This document shows positions 1-6,500 of a DNA stretch of 12,840 nt, in pieces (positions within the stretch are counted from its first letter, which is position 1; every line of letters starts with the position of its first letter). This stretch comes from Baffinella frigidus (lineage: Eukaryota; Cryptophyceae; Cryptomonadales; Baffinellaceae), in the NCBI GenBank assembly GCA_026770585.1, contig MU646633.1, positions 106,543-119,382 of the forward strand, written 5' to 3'. Both the position numbers and the translations under genes were made by a program. The notes beneath the pieces were generated by a model that saw only the letters and a list, made by a program, of their open reading frames with translations, was not told the origin of the DNA and did not search any database.

Positions 1-441
1 GAAACCCGAAACCCGAAACCCGAAACCCGAAACCCGAAACCCGAAACCCGAAACACGAAACACGAAACACGAAACACGAAACACGAAACCCGAAATTCGA
101 AACCCGAAACCCGAAACACTAAACACTAAACACTAAACACTCAACTCCAAACCCTAAACCCCAAACCCTAAACCCTAAACCCTAATCCCTGAAACCTGAC
201 CCCGAAGCCCTAAACCCTAAACCCTAAACCCTAAACCTTAATCCCTGAAACCTGACCCCTAAGCCCTAAGCCCTAAGCCCTAAACCCTAAACCCTGAACC
301 CTAAACCCCAAACACTAAACACTCAACCCTCAACACAAAACCCTCATCCCCAAACCCCAAACCCCAAACCCCAAACCCCAAACCCCAAACCCCAAACCCC
401 AAACCCCAAACCCCAAACCCTAGACCCCAAACCCTAAACCC
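1..441 (+). repeat. Degenerate telomere-type 7-bp array, C-rich strand on +
   Basis: A continuous 7-bp periodicity keeps phase across most of the block. Variant units occur in runs: CCCGAAA seven times (5-53), CACGAAA five times (54-88), CACTAAA three times (117-137), then mixed CCCTAAA, then CCCCAAA ten times (348-417). A 20-bp stretch at 184-203 recurs at 240-259, exactly 56 bp (eight units) downstream, so a multi-unit segment was duplicated in register. The consensus CCCTAAA is the complement of the TTTAGGG telomere repeat. The orientation puts the chromosome end to the left. The heavy degeneracy argues for old or subtelomeric telomere-like sequence rather than a freshly telomerase-made tip. 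Confidence 0.93.
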
Positions 442-810
442 TGTGGAGGCGGCTGAGGCGGCGTCTTCGGCAGACCAGCATGACCACGTACTAAGACCCT
501 CTGTGAAGTTTCACGTGGGTGGAATCGGATTTCACGTGGGCGAAATCGGTTCGATTTCAGGCCGTTTTGTACTGAGTTTTCGGCCTGCTTGACTAGTGGT
601 GACTTATGGCGTGGGAAACTAAGACCCTCTTGGAGGTTCCGGGGGCTACACGGATCTGGAGTTCTCTCACAGAGACACACGGGGTTGCACCGCAGTTTGG
701 TTTGGGCTACAAGGATCCGGAGTTCGCTCTCTACTTTTTTGGCGGCTACAAGCAGCTAGAGTTCTCTCACACACTACACGTTGTAGGTCCCGGCGGGGGA
801 GAAGGCGGCT
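442..810 (+). repeat. Subtelomeric repeat R1, copy A (interrupted)
   Basis: The sequence matches the cleaner copy at 1199-1420 but is split by a 115-bp insertion (503-617) and a hairpin element (811-950). R1 has its own internal repeats: a segment beginning GGCTACA, followed by a GGATCCGGAGTTC-like stretch, starts at 644, 705 and 744. Short open frames crossing R1 repeat a peptide containing GATRIWSS and THGVAPQF. The frames begin and end at arbitrary points and have no gene structure, so I treat R1 as non-coding. The copy begins directly at the end of the telomere-like array. Confidence 0.8.
503..617. mobile_element. 115-bp insertion in R1 flanked by 13-bp direct repeats
   Basis: ACTAAGACCCTCT occurs at 490-502 and again at 618-630. 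The related R1 copy at 1199-1420 has a single near-identical site (about 1249-1261, ACCAAGACCCTCT) with nothing between. The intervening DNA is absent from that copy. It holds a 21-bp tandem duplication (509-529, 530-550; both contain TTTCACGTGGG) and a 7-bp inverted repeat, CAGGCCG/CGGCCTG, at 558-564 and 581-587. The flanks look like a target-site duplication or a microhomology-mediated insertion. No enzyme family can be assigned. Confidence 0.65.
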
Positions 811-950
811 TTATCCGGGGAAACCTGTTTTTCTTTAGTTTGATGGCAAGGAAAATTACCACACAATTCGTTCTTATTAGTAATATTAAAGCATTTATGT
901 AGTAATTTTCCTTGCCATCACACTAAAGAAAAATAGGTTTCCCCGGATAA
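811..950. mobile_element. 140-bp hairpin (MITE-like) element with GGCT target-site duplication
   Basis: The arms 811-859 and 902-950 are complementary at 47 of 49 positions, starting TTATCCGGGGAAACC and ending in its complement. The loop is an AT-rich 42 bp. GGCT lies immediately outside both ends (807-810 and 951-954). Other copies of the host repeat read through without the element (around 446-458, GGAGGCGGCTGAGG; and 1399-1406, AAGGCTGAG), giving related empty sites with one GGCT. This is the usual structure of a small non-autonomous DNA element. It has no coding capacity, and the 4-bp duplication alone does not name a superfamily. Confidence 0.82.
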
Positions 951-997
951 GGCTGAGACCGGCTGCCCCCCCCGCCCGTCGCCGATGTCCCTACTGT

Positions 998-1064
998 ATT
1001 GCTTACCGAAGGGCCCAGGGACTGTTCACTACGGGGTTATTCAAAATCCCTTCGAAGTCCGCTG
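998..1064 (+). repeat. Dispersed repeat fragment shared with 11246-11310
   Basis: The stretch from TTGCTTACCG to AAGTCCGCTG resembles 11246-11310 with a few substitutions and small gaps, including a common GGGGTTATTC near the middle. At 11246 it forms part of a long inverted repeat, so here it is probably a truncated relative. It lies between the hairpin element and an inverted R1 piece. Confidence 0.7.
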
Positions 1065-1109
1065 CCCCCCCCGCCTGTCGCGGCCGACGCGGCCGGTGGC
1101 GTGAGAGAG

Positions 1110-1168
1110 AAACTCCAGCTCCGTGTAGTAGCCCCCCCAAAAAACTGCGGTGCAACCCCGTGTGTCTC
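1110..1168 (-). repeat. Inverted fragment of R1
   Basis: Read on the minus strand, this matches the R1 segment at about 1278-1342: AGAGACACACGGGGTTGCAC, then CTACACGG and CTGGAGT. It abuts a direct-orientation R1 end (1169-1199, including CACGTTGCAGGTCCCGGCGG). The pair can fold back on the direct copy just downstream. An inversion during recombination among R1 copies is the simplest reading. Confidence 0.75.
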
Positions 1169-1184
1169 TGGCTCACACTACACG

Positions 1185-1424
1185 TTGCAGGTCCCGGCGG
1201 GGGAGAAGAAGGCTGAGATGGCGTCTTCGGCAGACCAGCATGACCACGTACCAAGACCCTCTTTGAGGTTTTGGGGGGCTACACGGATCTGGAGTTCTCA
1301 CACAGAGACACACGGGGTTGCACCGCAGTTTGTTTTGGGCTACACGGATCCGGAGTTCTCACACTCACTTCACGTTGCAGGTCCCGGCGGGGGAGAAGGC
1401 TGAGATGGCGTCTTCGACAGCGGG
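1185..1424 (+). repeat. Subtelomeric repeat R1, copy B (uninterrupted reference copy)
   Basis: This is the cleanest R1 copy, bounded on both sides by the 15-bp GGTCCCGGCGGGGGA followed by GGCTGAGATGGCGTCTTCG (about 1191-1234 and 1381-1416). That makes it one tandem unit of about 190 bp. It holds the two GGCTACACGGATC subrepeats also seen in copy A, and serves as the empty-site reference for both insertions in copy A. Its end runs into R2. Confidence 0.8.
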
Positions 1425-1430
1425 GCAATT

Positions 1431-1732
1431 TCGCAACGGGTGGGGCCCCTCCGCCGACCCACAGAAAGCCCAAATCATAGAGAGCTCAAATCACGCGTGT
1501 GTCCTTCTATTTTCCTGGTACAAATTGGGCCTCGGACGTCGGATTCCGGGGAAATCGGCCCACCAGCCACCAGAAGTGTGGCCAGACGGAGGGCCCCCAA
1601 CTGTTGACTCGCAACGGGCGGGGGCCCTACACCTAGCCACAGAAAGCCCAACTCACAGAAATCACTTCTGTCCTTCTATTTTTCTGGTACAAATTGGGGG
1701 GCAAGGACGTCGGATTCCGGGGAAAATCGGCC
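1431..1732 (+). repeat. R2 tandem duplication, about 178-bp period
   Basis: 1431-1560 and 1609-1732 are two diverged copies. Both begin TCGCAACGGG, share CACAGAAAGCCCAA, TGTCCTTCTATTTT, TGGTACAAATTGGG and GGACGTCGGATTCCGGGGA, and end ATCGGCC. The spacer at 1561-1608 includes CACCAGCCACCAGAAGTG, which returns at 1934-1951 and inverted near 2063-2076. R2 heads (AGCGGGG then CGCAACGGGTGGG) recur near 1889-1930 and 2160-2190. No gene is visible. Confidence 0.82.
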
Positions 1733-1774
1733 TAACCTGGGTATTTGAACAACCTGTGAGGGCCCGTTCTTAAC

Positions 1775-1881
1775 GTATCTCTTAAGTGGCCAGCCGGTCA
1801 AAATTGACCACCAAGAGGTCCTAGGCAGGTCCTAGGGCCCTACGGTAGGGCGTATGCGCCTACTGGCCACTTAAGGGATAC
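1775..1881. mobile_element. 107-bp element with 19-bp terminal inverted repeats
   Basis: 1775-1793 (GTATCTCTTAAGTGGCCAG) and 1863-1881 are complementary at 18 of 19 positions. The interior holds CCTAGGCAGGTCCTAGG and CCCTACGGTAGGG, the palindromic vocabulary of the FB-B foldbacks at 6344-6500 and 8092-8239. The right flank resumes R2 sequence (GGCGTCTTCGGTAGCGGGG). No clear target-site duplication was found. Confidence 0.6.
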
Positions 1882-1931
1882 TCGGGGGGGCGTCTTCGGT
1901 AGCGGGGGAGACTCGAAACGGGTGGGGCCCC

Positions 1932-2078
1932 TACCACCAGCCACCAGAAGTGAACCAAATCGAACGATCGCAAAAGTTGAATTTCCCCTGCAGACTAAAG
2001 GCTCAGCCTGTATTCTGCAGGGGGTTTTACCACAGGCCTCATCACCCTGATTTGGTTCTCTGCTGGTGGCTGGTGGTA
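1932..2078. mobile_element. 147-bp foldback element
   Basis: Three pairs of arm segments nest correctly. 1932-1947 pairs perfectly with 2063-2078 (TACCACCAGCCACCAG). 1952-1961 pairs with 2049-2058 (GAACCAAATC). 1985-1993 pairs with 2015-2023 (CCCCTGCAG). Between them the arms have diverged in sequence. The right end overlaps an 18-bp perfect palindrome (2075-2092, GGTACGCCTAGGCGTACC). It is probably an old foldback element, since inner portions have lost complementarity. Confidence 0.6.
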
Positions 2079-2082
2079 CGCC

Positions 2083-2108
2083 TAGGCGTACCCGGTCCTA
2101 ACATGTAC
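2083..2108 (+). repeat. 26-bp direct repeat, first copy (second at 2493-2518)
   Basis: 2083-2108 and 2493-2518 match at 25 of 26 positions, from TAGGCGTACCCGGTC to ACATGTAC. The second copy begins inside the right terminal repeat of the 2199-2498 element, so the pair is not a simple flanking target duplication. It may mark a duplicated boundary or an element end shared with a neighbour. Confidence 0.7.
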
Positions 2109-2198
2109 AATCTCATATGAAAACGGTTTTAATTTAAAACTTTTCTGGCAATGAAATTGGCAGCGGGGGAGACTCGCAACGGGTGGGACCCCCCCCTC

Positions 2199-2498
2199 CG
2201 CCTACTACGCGAGATCCGGTTCAGGGTTTAGGAGAAATCCCAACGTGACCTGAGGTCGCGTTCCCAACGTGGCCTGCGGTCGCGTTGAGTTAGCGCCATT
2301 TTCTAACGAATGTATTCCAAAATGGCACGATGTTCATCGAAATTGGACACGAGCAAGCCACTTTGTGAGAGAAAGTGTAAAATTGGGTCAAGTTGGACAC
2401 GACCAACGAAAAATTTCGTCAGCGACTGGCTCCACCAAAAGAACCTGAGCTTCCTTTGAGAAATCCTAACCCCTGGACCGGATCCCGCGTAGTAGGCG
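2199..2498. mobile_element. 300-bp TIR element
   Basis: 2199-2230 and 2467-2498 are complementary at 29 of 32 positions. The outermost bases are CGCCTACTACGCGAGATCCGG on one side and its near complement on the other; complementarity continues weakly inward (GGAGAAATCC against GAGAAATCC). Inside are a 24-bp tandem pair (2239-2262, 2263-2286, each starting CCCAACGTG), a small hairpin (GCCATTTT at 2295-2302 with AAAATGGC at 2319-2326), and TTGGACACGA twice. No open frame resembles a transposase, so it would be non-autonomous if mobile. Confidence 0.6.
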
Positions 2499-2518
2499 TA
2501 CCCGGTCTTAACATGTAC

Positions 2519-2787
2519 CGCGCCAGGTCATAAGTCGGATTTTCATTTTACTACACCATCTACGGGTAAATTTGATTCTCACCAGGAAAACACGCCAAAA
2601 GTGTTGGGAATTGGAGCCCTTGGTGGGCGCTACAATGTTTTTTTGAACCACGAAACACTTTTAGCGCGAAACGTTGCGTGTGAAATTCCGAGTTGTGACA
2701 CGGCGTGGCCATCTCTGTCTCAGCCTGGTCTGGTCTCGCCAATGTGGTGAGCCAGGGTTGTTTCTCTCTCCTAAGTTGACGGGGTTG
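2519..2787. other. Unassigned spacer
   Basis: There is no convincing gene or array. 2735-2787 (CGCCAATGTGGTGAGCC, then AAGTTGACGG) resembles 6545-6600 (CACCAATTTGGTG, then AAAGTTGACGG) and more weakly 11725-11755, so it is part of a dispersed repeat with a small palindromic core. AAAAGTGTT near 2596 and AACACTTTT near 2655 form a weak inverted pair. Confidence 0.5.
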
Positions 2788-2997
2788 CCACTCGAGGCTA
2801 GACGAGGGGGTATTTTAAATGTGGGGTTGTTAAATTTAGTACGAGTCACGGACATGCTTGGTCACGTACCTGCGGGATATCCCGCAGGTACGTGACCAAA
2901 CGCCTGTTTTTATGTGAAATTTACTACACACCTCTTTTTTTCTTCACTTGTAAAAGAAACTCCGTTTTAAAATAGTCACACTTCTAGCCTCGAGTGG
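2788..2997. mobile_element. FB-A foldback element, complete copy 1
   Basis: The ends 2788-2802 (CCACTCGAGGCTAGA) and 2983-2997 are perfectly complementary. The centre is a perfect 42-bp palindrome at 2858-2899, starting TTGGTCACGTACCTGCGGG. Between end and centre each arm carries a TTTTAAA block, and the right arm carries TTTACTACACACC. The right arm is about 28 bp longer. The layout is shared with 9168-9349, and half copies lie at 7959-8045, 10827-10931 and 11312-11420. It has no coding capacity. Confidence 0.75.
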
Positions 2998-3046
2998 TGT
3001 CCCACAGACCCAGACTGTCAACTTGAGAATGGCGCGCCCAGGATGT

Positions 3047-3091
3047 CGACTTTTGAGAATAGTCGGTCAACGCAACTGAGGCAGAGCTAGA
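3047..3091 (+). repeat. Dispersed repeat shared with about 6617-6661
   Basis: Both places carry GAATAGTCGGTCAAC followed within about 15 bp by TGAGGCAGAGCTAG. A third partial match (CAGGCAGAGCTAG) is at 6118-6130. Upstream, both have a GTCAACTT or GTCGACTTTTGA stretch. It is a short shared fragment with no evident function. Confidence 0.6.
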
Positions 3092-3247
3092 AACACGCCG
3101 TGTGGAGCTGCACCATCCGGCCGAGGGTCTTCTGGTACTTGGCCGTCTCGAAGCACCGGCGCCACGCCGTCTGGAGCTGAACCATGCGGCCGAGGGTCTG
3201 CTGGTACGTCGCGGTCTCCGAGAGATGGAAACACGCGCCGTGCGGAG
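3087..3247 (-). pseudogene. Coding-like 23-codon repeat fragment of an unrecognised protein
   Basis: On the minus strand, 3108-3176 reads as 23 codons that all end in G or C. The peptide includes ETAKYQKTLGRMVQL and is mostly polar or helix-compatible. The neighbouring unit (about 3177-3247) repeats it as ETATYQQTLGRMVQL. Across the 14 clearly aligned codons, four of six differences are synonymous. A 2-bp length difference (69 against 71 bp) breaks the frame between unit heads, and a stop ends the frame at 3087. There is no credible start. I do not recognise the family. The pattern fits a decayed piece of a GC3-rich repeat protein gene; chance within a GC-rich tandem repeat is the alternative. 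Confidence 0.4.
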
Positions 3248-3295
3248 CGCTTGAAAGCCAGGGTGTACCCGGACGGTACCTGATCTGGGCAGACT

Positions 3296-3476
3296 TAGTC
3301 CCAAGACGGTTAACTACAGTCGTGTTCGCAGCCCGTGCAGACACGAGGGATCGCGTCACGCTCTCATCTGTGAAGGTCCCAAGGCTGTGCAATCTTCGTG
3401 CGCAGGGTCCCAAGCCGGTTGACTGATCTCTTCGTGCGCAGGTTCTCAAATCGGTTGACTGAAATCTTGGTCCGCA
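3296..3476 (+). repeat. 36-bp degenerate tandem repeat
   Basis: Units at 3405-3440 and 3441-3476 are exactly 36 bp. Each runs from GGT[CT]C through CGGTTGACTGA to a CGCA end. A shorter unit is at 3374-3404, and a more distant one starts near 3296 (GTCCCAAGACGGTTAACT...GTTCGCA). The endings resemble the GTTCGCAGTC units of the array at 3925-4690, so the two arrays are probably related. Confidence 0.75.
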
Positions 3477-3513
3477 GGTACTACACGCACCCTGCACTGC
3501 GCGTGTTGGTGCT

Positions 3514-3860
3514 CACCTACGATCGCTCCAAGCCCCTCGCACGTCTCCTCAAGGTGGTTATTTATTTATTTACATAATAACAGTTTCCGATCGCTGAACA
3601 TATGTAATGACAATCTCCGATTTGCGCCCACCTACGATCGCTCCAAGCCCCTCGCACGTCTCCTCAAGGTGGTTATTTATTTATTTACATAATAACAGTT
3701 TCCGATCGCTTAACATATGTAATGACAATCTCCGATTTGCGCCCACCTACGATCGCTCCAAGCCCCTTGCACGTCTCCGCAAGGTGAGGATTTATTCATA
3801 CGCAAAAAAAGTCCGATCGCTTAAGATGTGTCATGACAATCTCCGATTTCTTACATTTTG
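3514..3860 (+). repeat. 115-bp tandem repeat, about three copies
   Basis: Copies start at 3514, 3629 and 3744, each with CACCTACGATCGCTCCAAGC. The first two are nearly identical and include TTATTTATTTACATAATAAC and CCGATCGCT. The third is diverged and loses the AT-rich centre. A period of 115 is not a multiple of three, so the long frame crossing it changes peptide between copies and is not a gene. Confidence 0.9.
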
Positions 3861-3924
3861 CACCAGTGCCGTGAACTTTTGCCGAGTTTGGTTTTTTCTT
3901 CGGCCGTTTTCTCTGCACACCTCT

Positions 3925-4735
3925 AACCCTGCCCGGATCAGTCAGCTCTTTCTTGTTTGCAGTCACTCGTGTGACTTGGCACTGTTTCATGATTCTCGCG
4001 GGGCCAAAAGATGTGAAAACCGCTCTACTAACCCTGCCCGGATCAGTCATCGCCCCAGTACAAGCCCTGCCCGAATCAGTCAACTTCCCTTTGTTCGCAG
4101 TCGATTAGTCAACTCTCCCTTGTTCGCAGTCGATGAGTCAACTTTTTCCTTTGTTCGCAGTCGATTAGTCAACCCCCCTTTTGTTCGCAGTCACTCGAGG
4201 AGGCGGACTACCTCGGAGATCGCGCAATTGTATAAACTACATGTACGAGTTTACAATACATTTTATGGCACACAATTAAAAGTCAGCGGATGAAGCGAAG
4301 AACGCTCTTGGAACCCTGCCCGGATCAGTCAACTCTTCCCTTTGTTCGCAGTCGATTAGTCAACTCCTCCCTTTGTTCGCAGTCGACGAGTCAACTCTTC
4401 CCCTTGTTCGCAGTCTTTGGAAGAGGCGGACTACCTCGGAGATCGCGCGATTGCATAAGATACATTTACGAGTGTACAATACATTGTACGGTACAAAATT
4501 AAAAGTCGGCGATTAAATAAAGCGGGAACAGATCTACACACCTTGCCCGGATCAGTCAACTCATCCCTTTGTTCGCAGTCACTCGAGTGACTTGGCACTG
4601 TTTCATGCTTTTCGCGTGGCCTGGACCAGTCAACTTTTTCTTGTTCGTAGTCGATCAGTCAACTCTTCTCTTTGTTCGCAGTCTTTGGAAGAGGCGGACT
4701 ACCTTGGAGATCGCGCGGACCTCGACGTGTGGGTG
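3925..4735 (+). repeat. Composite array of 28-31 bp GTTCGCAGTC units with higher-order repeats
   Basis: Short units of the form AGTCAACTCTTCCC-TTTGTTCGCAGTCGATT recur around 4078-4190, 4325-4415, 4555-4580 and 4627-4685. They are embedded in longer modules. CCCGGATCAGTCA followed by CACTCG.GTGACTTGGCACTG occurs at about 3925-4005 and 4542-4622. GAGGCGGACTACCT.GGAGAT occurs at about 4199, 4428 and 4691. The module after it (TACGAGTNTACAATACATT to AATTAAAAGTC) is present twice (about 4245-4285 and 4467-4510). The third module is cut off by the telomere-like block. No gene is supported. Confidence 0.85.
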
Positions 4736-4739
4736 GTAC

Positions 4740-5010
4740 ACCCCAAACCCGAGACCCTAAACCCGAAACCCTGAACCCTAAACCCGAAACCCGAAACCCT
4801 GAACCCGAAACCCTAAACCCCAAACCCCAATGCCCAAACCCCAATGCTCAAACCCCAAACCCCAAACCCCAAACCCCAAACCCCAAACACTAAACACTGA
4901 ACACTAAACCCTAAACCCTACACCCTAAACCCTACACCCCCAACCCCAAACCCGAAATCCTAGACCCCAAACCCCAAACCCCATACCCCAAACCCTAAAC
5001 CCTGAACCAC
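4740..5010 (+). repeat. Interstitial telomere-like block
   Basis: The 7-bp units are CCCTAAA, CCCGAAA and CCCCAAA with many variants, C-rich strand on +. The block starts directly where the third module of the preceding array is truncated, so the junction looks like a break. Variant units again cluster (CCCCAAA near 4850-4890). Confidence 0.92.
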
Positions 5011-5090
5011 GACGTGCCGCCGTCGGGAGTAGTGGACACGGTGGACATTTTTTTTTGATGGCATTACCTTTTTTGTCTTTGAAGGGTTCC
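5011..5090 (+). repeat. Spacer with module repeated at 5183-5216
   Basis: 5011-5045 begins GACGTGCCGCCGTCGGGAG and resembles 5183-5216 (GACGTGCCGCCTTCGGGGG), both continuing GTGGTGGAC or a near match. Each copy sits between telomere-like blocks, 172 bp apart. After the module there is a T-rich stretch (5049-5080). The arrangement suggests that telomere-like DNA plus spacer was duplicated together. Confidence 0.75.
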
Positions 5091-5182
5091 TGAACCCTTA
5101 ACCCTCAACCCTAAACCCTAAACCCCAAACCCTAAACCCTAAACCCTAAACCCTAAACCCTAAACCCTAAACCCTAACCCAG
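5091..5182 (+). repeat. Interstitial telomere-like block
   Basis: The block includes six perfect consecutive CCCTAAA units at 5130-5171. Flanks are more degenerate. Orientation is the same as the left edge. Confidence 0.93.
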
Positions 5183-5220
5183 GACGTGCCGCCTTCGGGG
5201 GTGGTGGACGCGGCGGTCTA
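5183..5220 (+). repeat. Second copy of the GACGTGCCGCC spacer module
   Basis: This is a diverged copy of the start of 5011-5045, joined to the next telomere-like block by GGCGGTCTAGCCC. Confidence 0.7.
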
Positions 5221-5448
5221 GCCCTTAAACCCTAAACCCTAAACCCGAAACCCTAAAACCTGAAACCTGAAGCCTAAACCCTAAACCTTGAACCCTAAAC
5301 CCTAAACCCTAAAACCTGAACCCTAAACCCTAAACCCTAAACCCTAAAACCTAAACCCTAGACCCCAAAACCTCAAACCCCAAACCCTAAACCCCAAACC
5401 CCAAACCCCAAACCCTAAACCCTTAACTTTAAACCCTAAACTCTAAAC
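5221..5448 (+). repeat. Interstitial telomere-like block
   Basis: Units are degenerate CCCTAAA, CCTGAA and CCCCAAA, with 6- to 8-bp phase slips (for example CCTAAAACCTGAA). It ends near 5448 at AACTCTAAACAGG. Confidence 0.92.
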
Positions 5449-5459
5449 AGGTGTTGTCC

Positions 5460-5689
5460 GTTGCGAACGAAGCTGCCTGGACCCACGGGATAAAAAAGGT
5501 GCGAACAAATGGGATGGTTTTTGCTAAGCCAAAAACGAGGTTTTTGCAGGCGAAGTTGAGTAATTTCAACGTTCTAGAAGCTCACTAACTTCTAGAAGCT
5601 CACTAATTTTGTGAGAATTAGCCTCAGTTGCGAACGACGCTGCATGGACCCACGGGATCAAAAAGGTGCAAACACATGGGACGGTTTTT
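5460..5689 (+). repeat. 63-bp direct repeat pair with 18-bp tandem between
   Basis: 5460-5522 and 5627-5689 share GTTGCGAACGA, TGGACCCACGGGAT and AAAAAGGTGC, 167 bp apart. Between them is an exact-period 18-bp pair (5572-5589, 5590-5607, TTCTAGAAGCTCACTAA). Confidence 0.85.
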
Positions 5690-5713
5690 AGAAGTTGCGA
5701 ACCAAGAAACTTA

Positions 5714-5846
5714 TTTGAAAAGGTGCGAAAAAATGTGATGGTTCTGATAAGGTGCGAACAAAGACACGGCGTTAAAAAGGTTCGAACAATGGGGTTTAAT
5801 ATGGTGTGAACAAAGTCACGGCTTTACAAAAGTGCGGACAAAGGCA
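5714..5846 (+). repeat. Degenerate 25-29 bp tandem repeat
   Basis: The core AAGGTGCGAACAAA recurs with variation at about 5720, 5749, 5777, 5802 and 5827. It is the same core found once in each copy of the preceding 63-bp repeat. The copy reading GGTTCGAAC near 5779 resembles a tRNA T-loop by chance only; no tRNA fold surrounds it. Confidence 0.7.
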
Positions 5847-5875
5847 GCGCTCACCAGCGCCGAAAGGGCACAGCC

Positions 5876-6017
5876 TACCACCAACCCTCACAACTTGGGC
5901 AAATCGAAAAAGTCAAAAACACCAAATCCCCTTGGAAGCCGTCGGAATCCGACGGCCTTCAAGGGGATTTTTGGAGCCATTTCCCCCGATTTGCCCAGAC
6001 TGTGAGGGTTGGTGGTA
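5876..6017. mobile_element. 142-bp foldback element
   Basis: The outer arms 5876-5906 and 5987-6017 (TACCACCAACCCTCAC start) pair at 28 of 31 positions. The inner arms 5924-5946 and 5948-5970 (AAATCCCCTT to CCGTCGGA) pair at 21 of 23 around a single central base. The sections between are not complementary. It has no coding capacity and no clear target duplication. Confidence 0.75.
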
Positions 6018-6343
6018 ACTCTTTCTGAGAGAATCCGGATACGCCATAGAATGAGTTTATAGTCCTTTTGTACTGGGTTTGTTCTCTAAATGCTTTACAC
6101 GGTGAGCCCAATTTTACACAGGCAGAGCTAGACTTCACTCGGAGTCAGAACATTTCGCCTAAGTCAACTCCCCCTGAAAGCCAGCGCCTTAAGTCAAATG
6201 CCGGCCATGGTGCCCGGGTCCATCTAAACGAAAACAGGGGAAAGTTGACTTAGGTGAGCTGGTTGACTTAGCTGAAATCTTGTGGCTCGGAGTGGACTTG
6301 CCCAGATGGGATGAACACAGAGCATGCCAGACATTAGTCGTAA
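6018..6343. other. Spacer with a 20-bp inverted repeat
   Basis: CCTAAGTCAACTCCCCCTG at 6158-6176 pairs with 6235-6254, one base being unpaired. TTGACTTAG recurs just beyond (about 6262). The rest shows no gene; 6118-6130 matches the GGCAGAGCTAG dispersed fragment. Confidence 0.55.
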
Positions 6344-6500
6344 AACTCCTGGAAAGTCCGGTAGTTTCTCCTACGGCATTGCCTAGGACCTCCTACCGTA
6401 GGCCAAAATTCTAGGACATTTTGTTCCTGGGAGCCCTACGGCCTACGGTAGGTAGGTCCTACCTAAATCCGTAGGGAAACTACCGAACTTTCCAGGGGTT
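6344..6500. mobile_element. FB-B foldback element, copy 1
   Basis: The arms 6348-6404 and 6440-6496 (57 bp each) are largely complementary, with a one-base slip in the middle; the ends are CCTGGAAAGTCCGGTAGTTT and its near complement. The left arm contains a 35-bp stretch (6370-6404, from CCTACGGCATTGCC to CCGTAGGCC) identical to 8118-8152. The right arm has diverged more. The loop is 6405-6439. It has no coding capacity. Confidence 0.78.

Noticed and set aside
565-572. Recurring TTTTGTACTGRGTTT words (also near 6068 and 9217) as a regulatory site
   Set aside because: The matches are short and imperfect, and no gene is nearby to regulate.
606-1403. Two + frames sharing a peptide with GATRIWSS and THGVAPQF as a duplicated gene
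   Set aside because: The similarity follows from the R1 DNA repeat. One frame continues into the hairpin element, starts are arbitrary and lengths differ.
3607-4293. The longest open frame (228 codons, +) as a gene
   Set aside because: It runs through a 115-bp tandem repeat in changing frames and then through the GTTCGCAGTC array. The product is explained by repeats and has no recognisable domain.
4672-4893. Proline-rich open frames ending in NPKP-like tails
   Set aside because: They are translations of 7-bp telomere-like repeats; the same tail appears at 8634-8843 and 12347.
5770-5800. tRNA-like T-loop (GGTTCGAAC)
   Set aside because: It is one variant of the AAGGTGCGAACAAA tandem unit and has no acceptor, D or anticodon arms around it.
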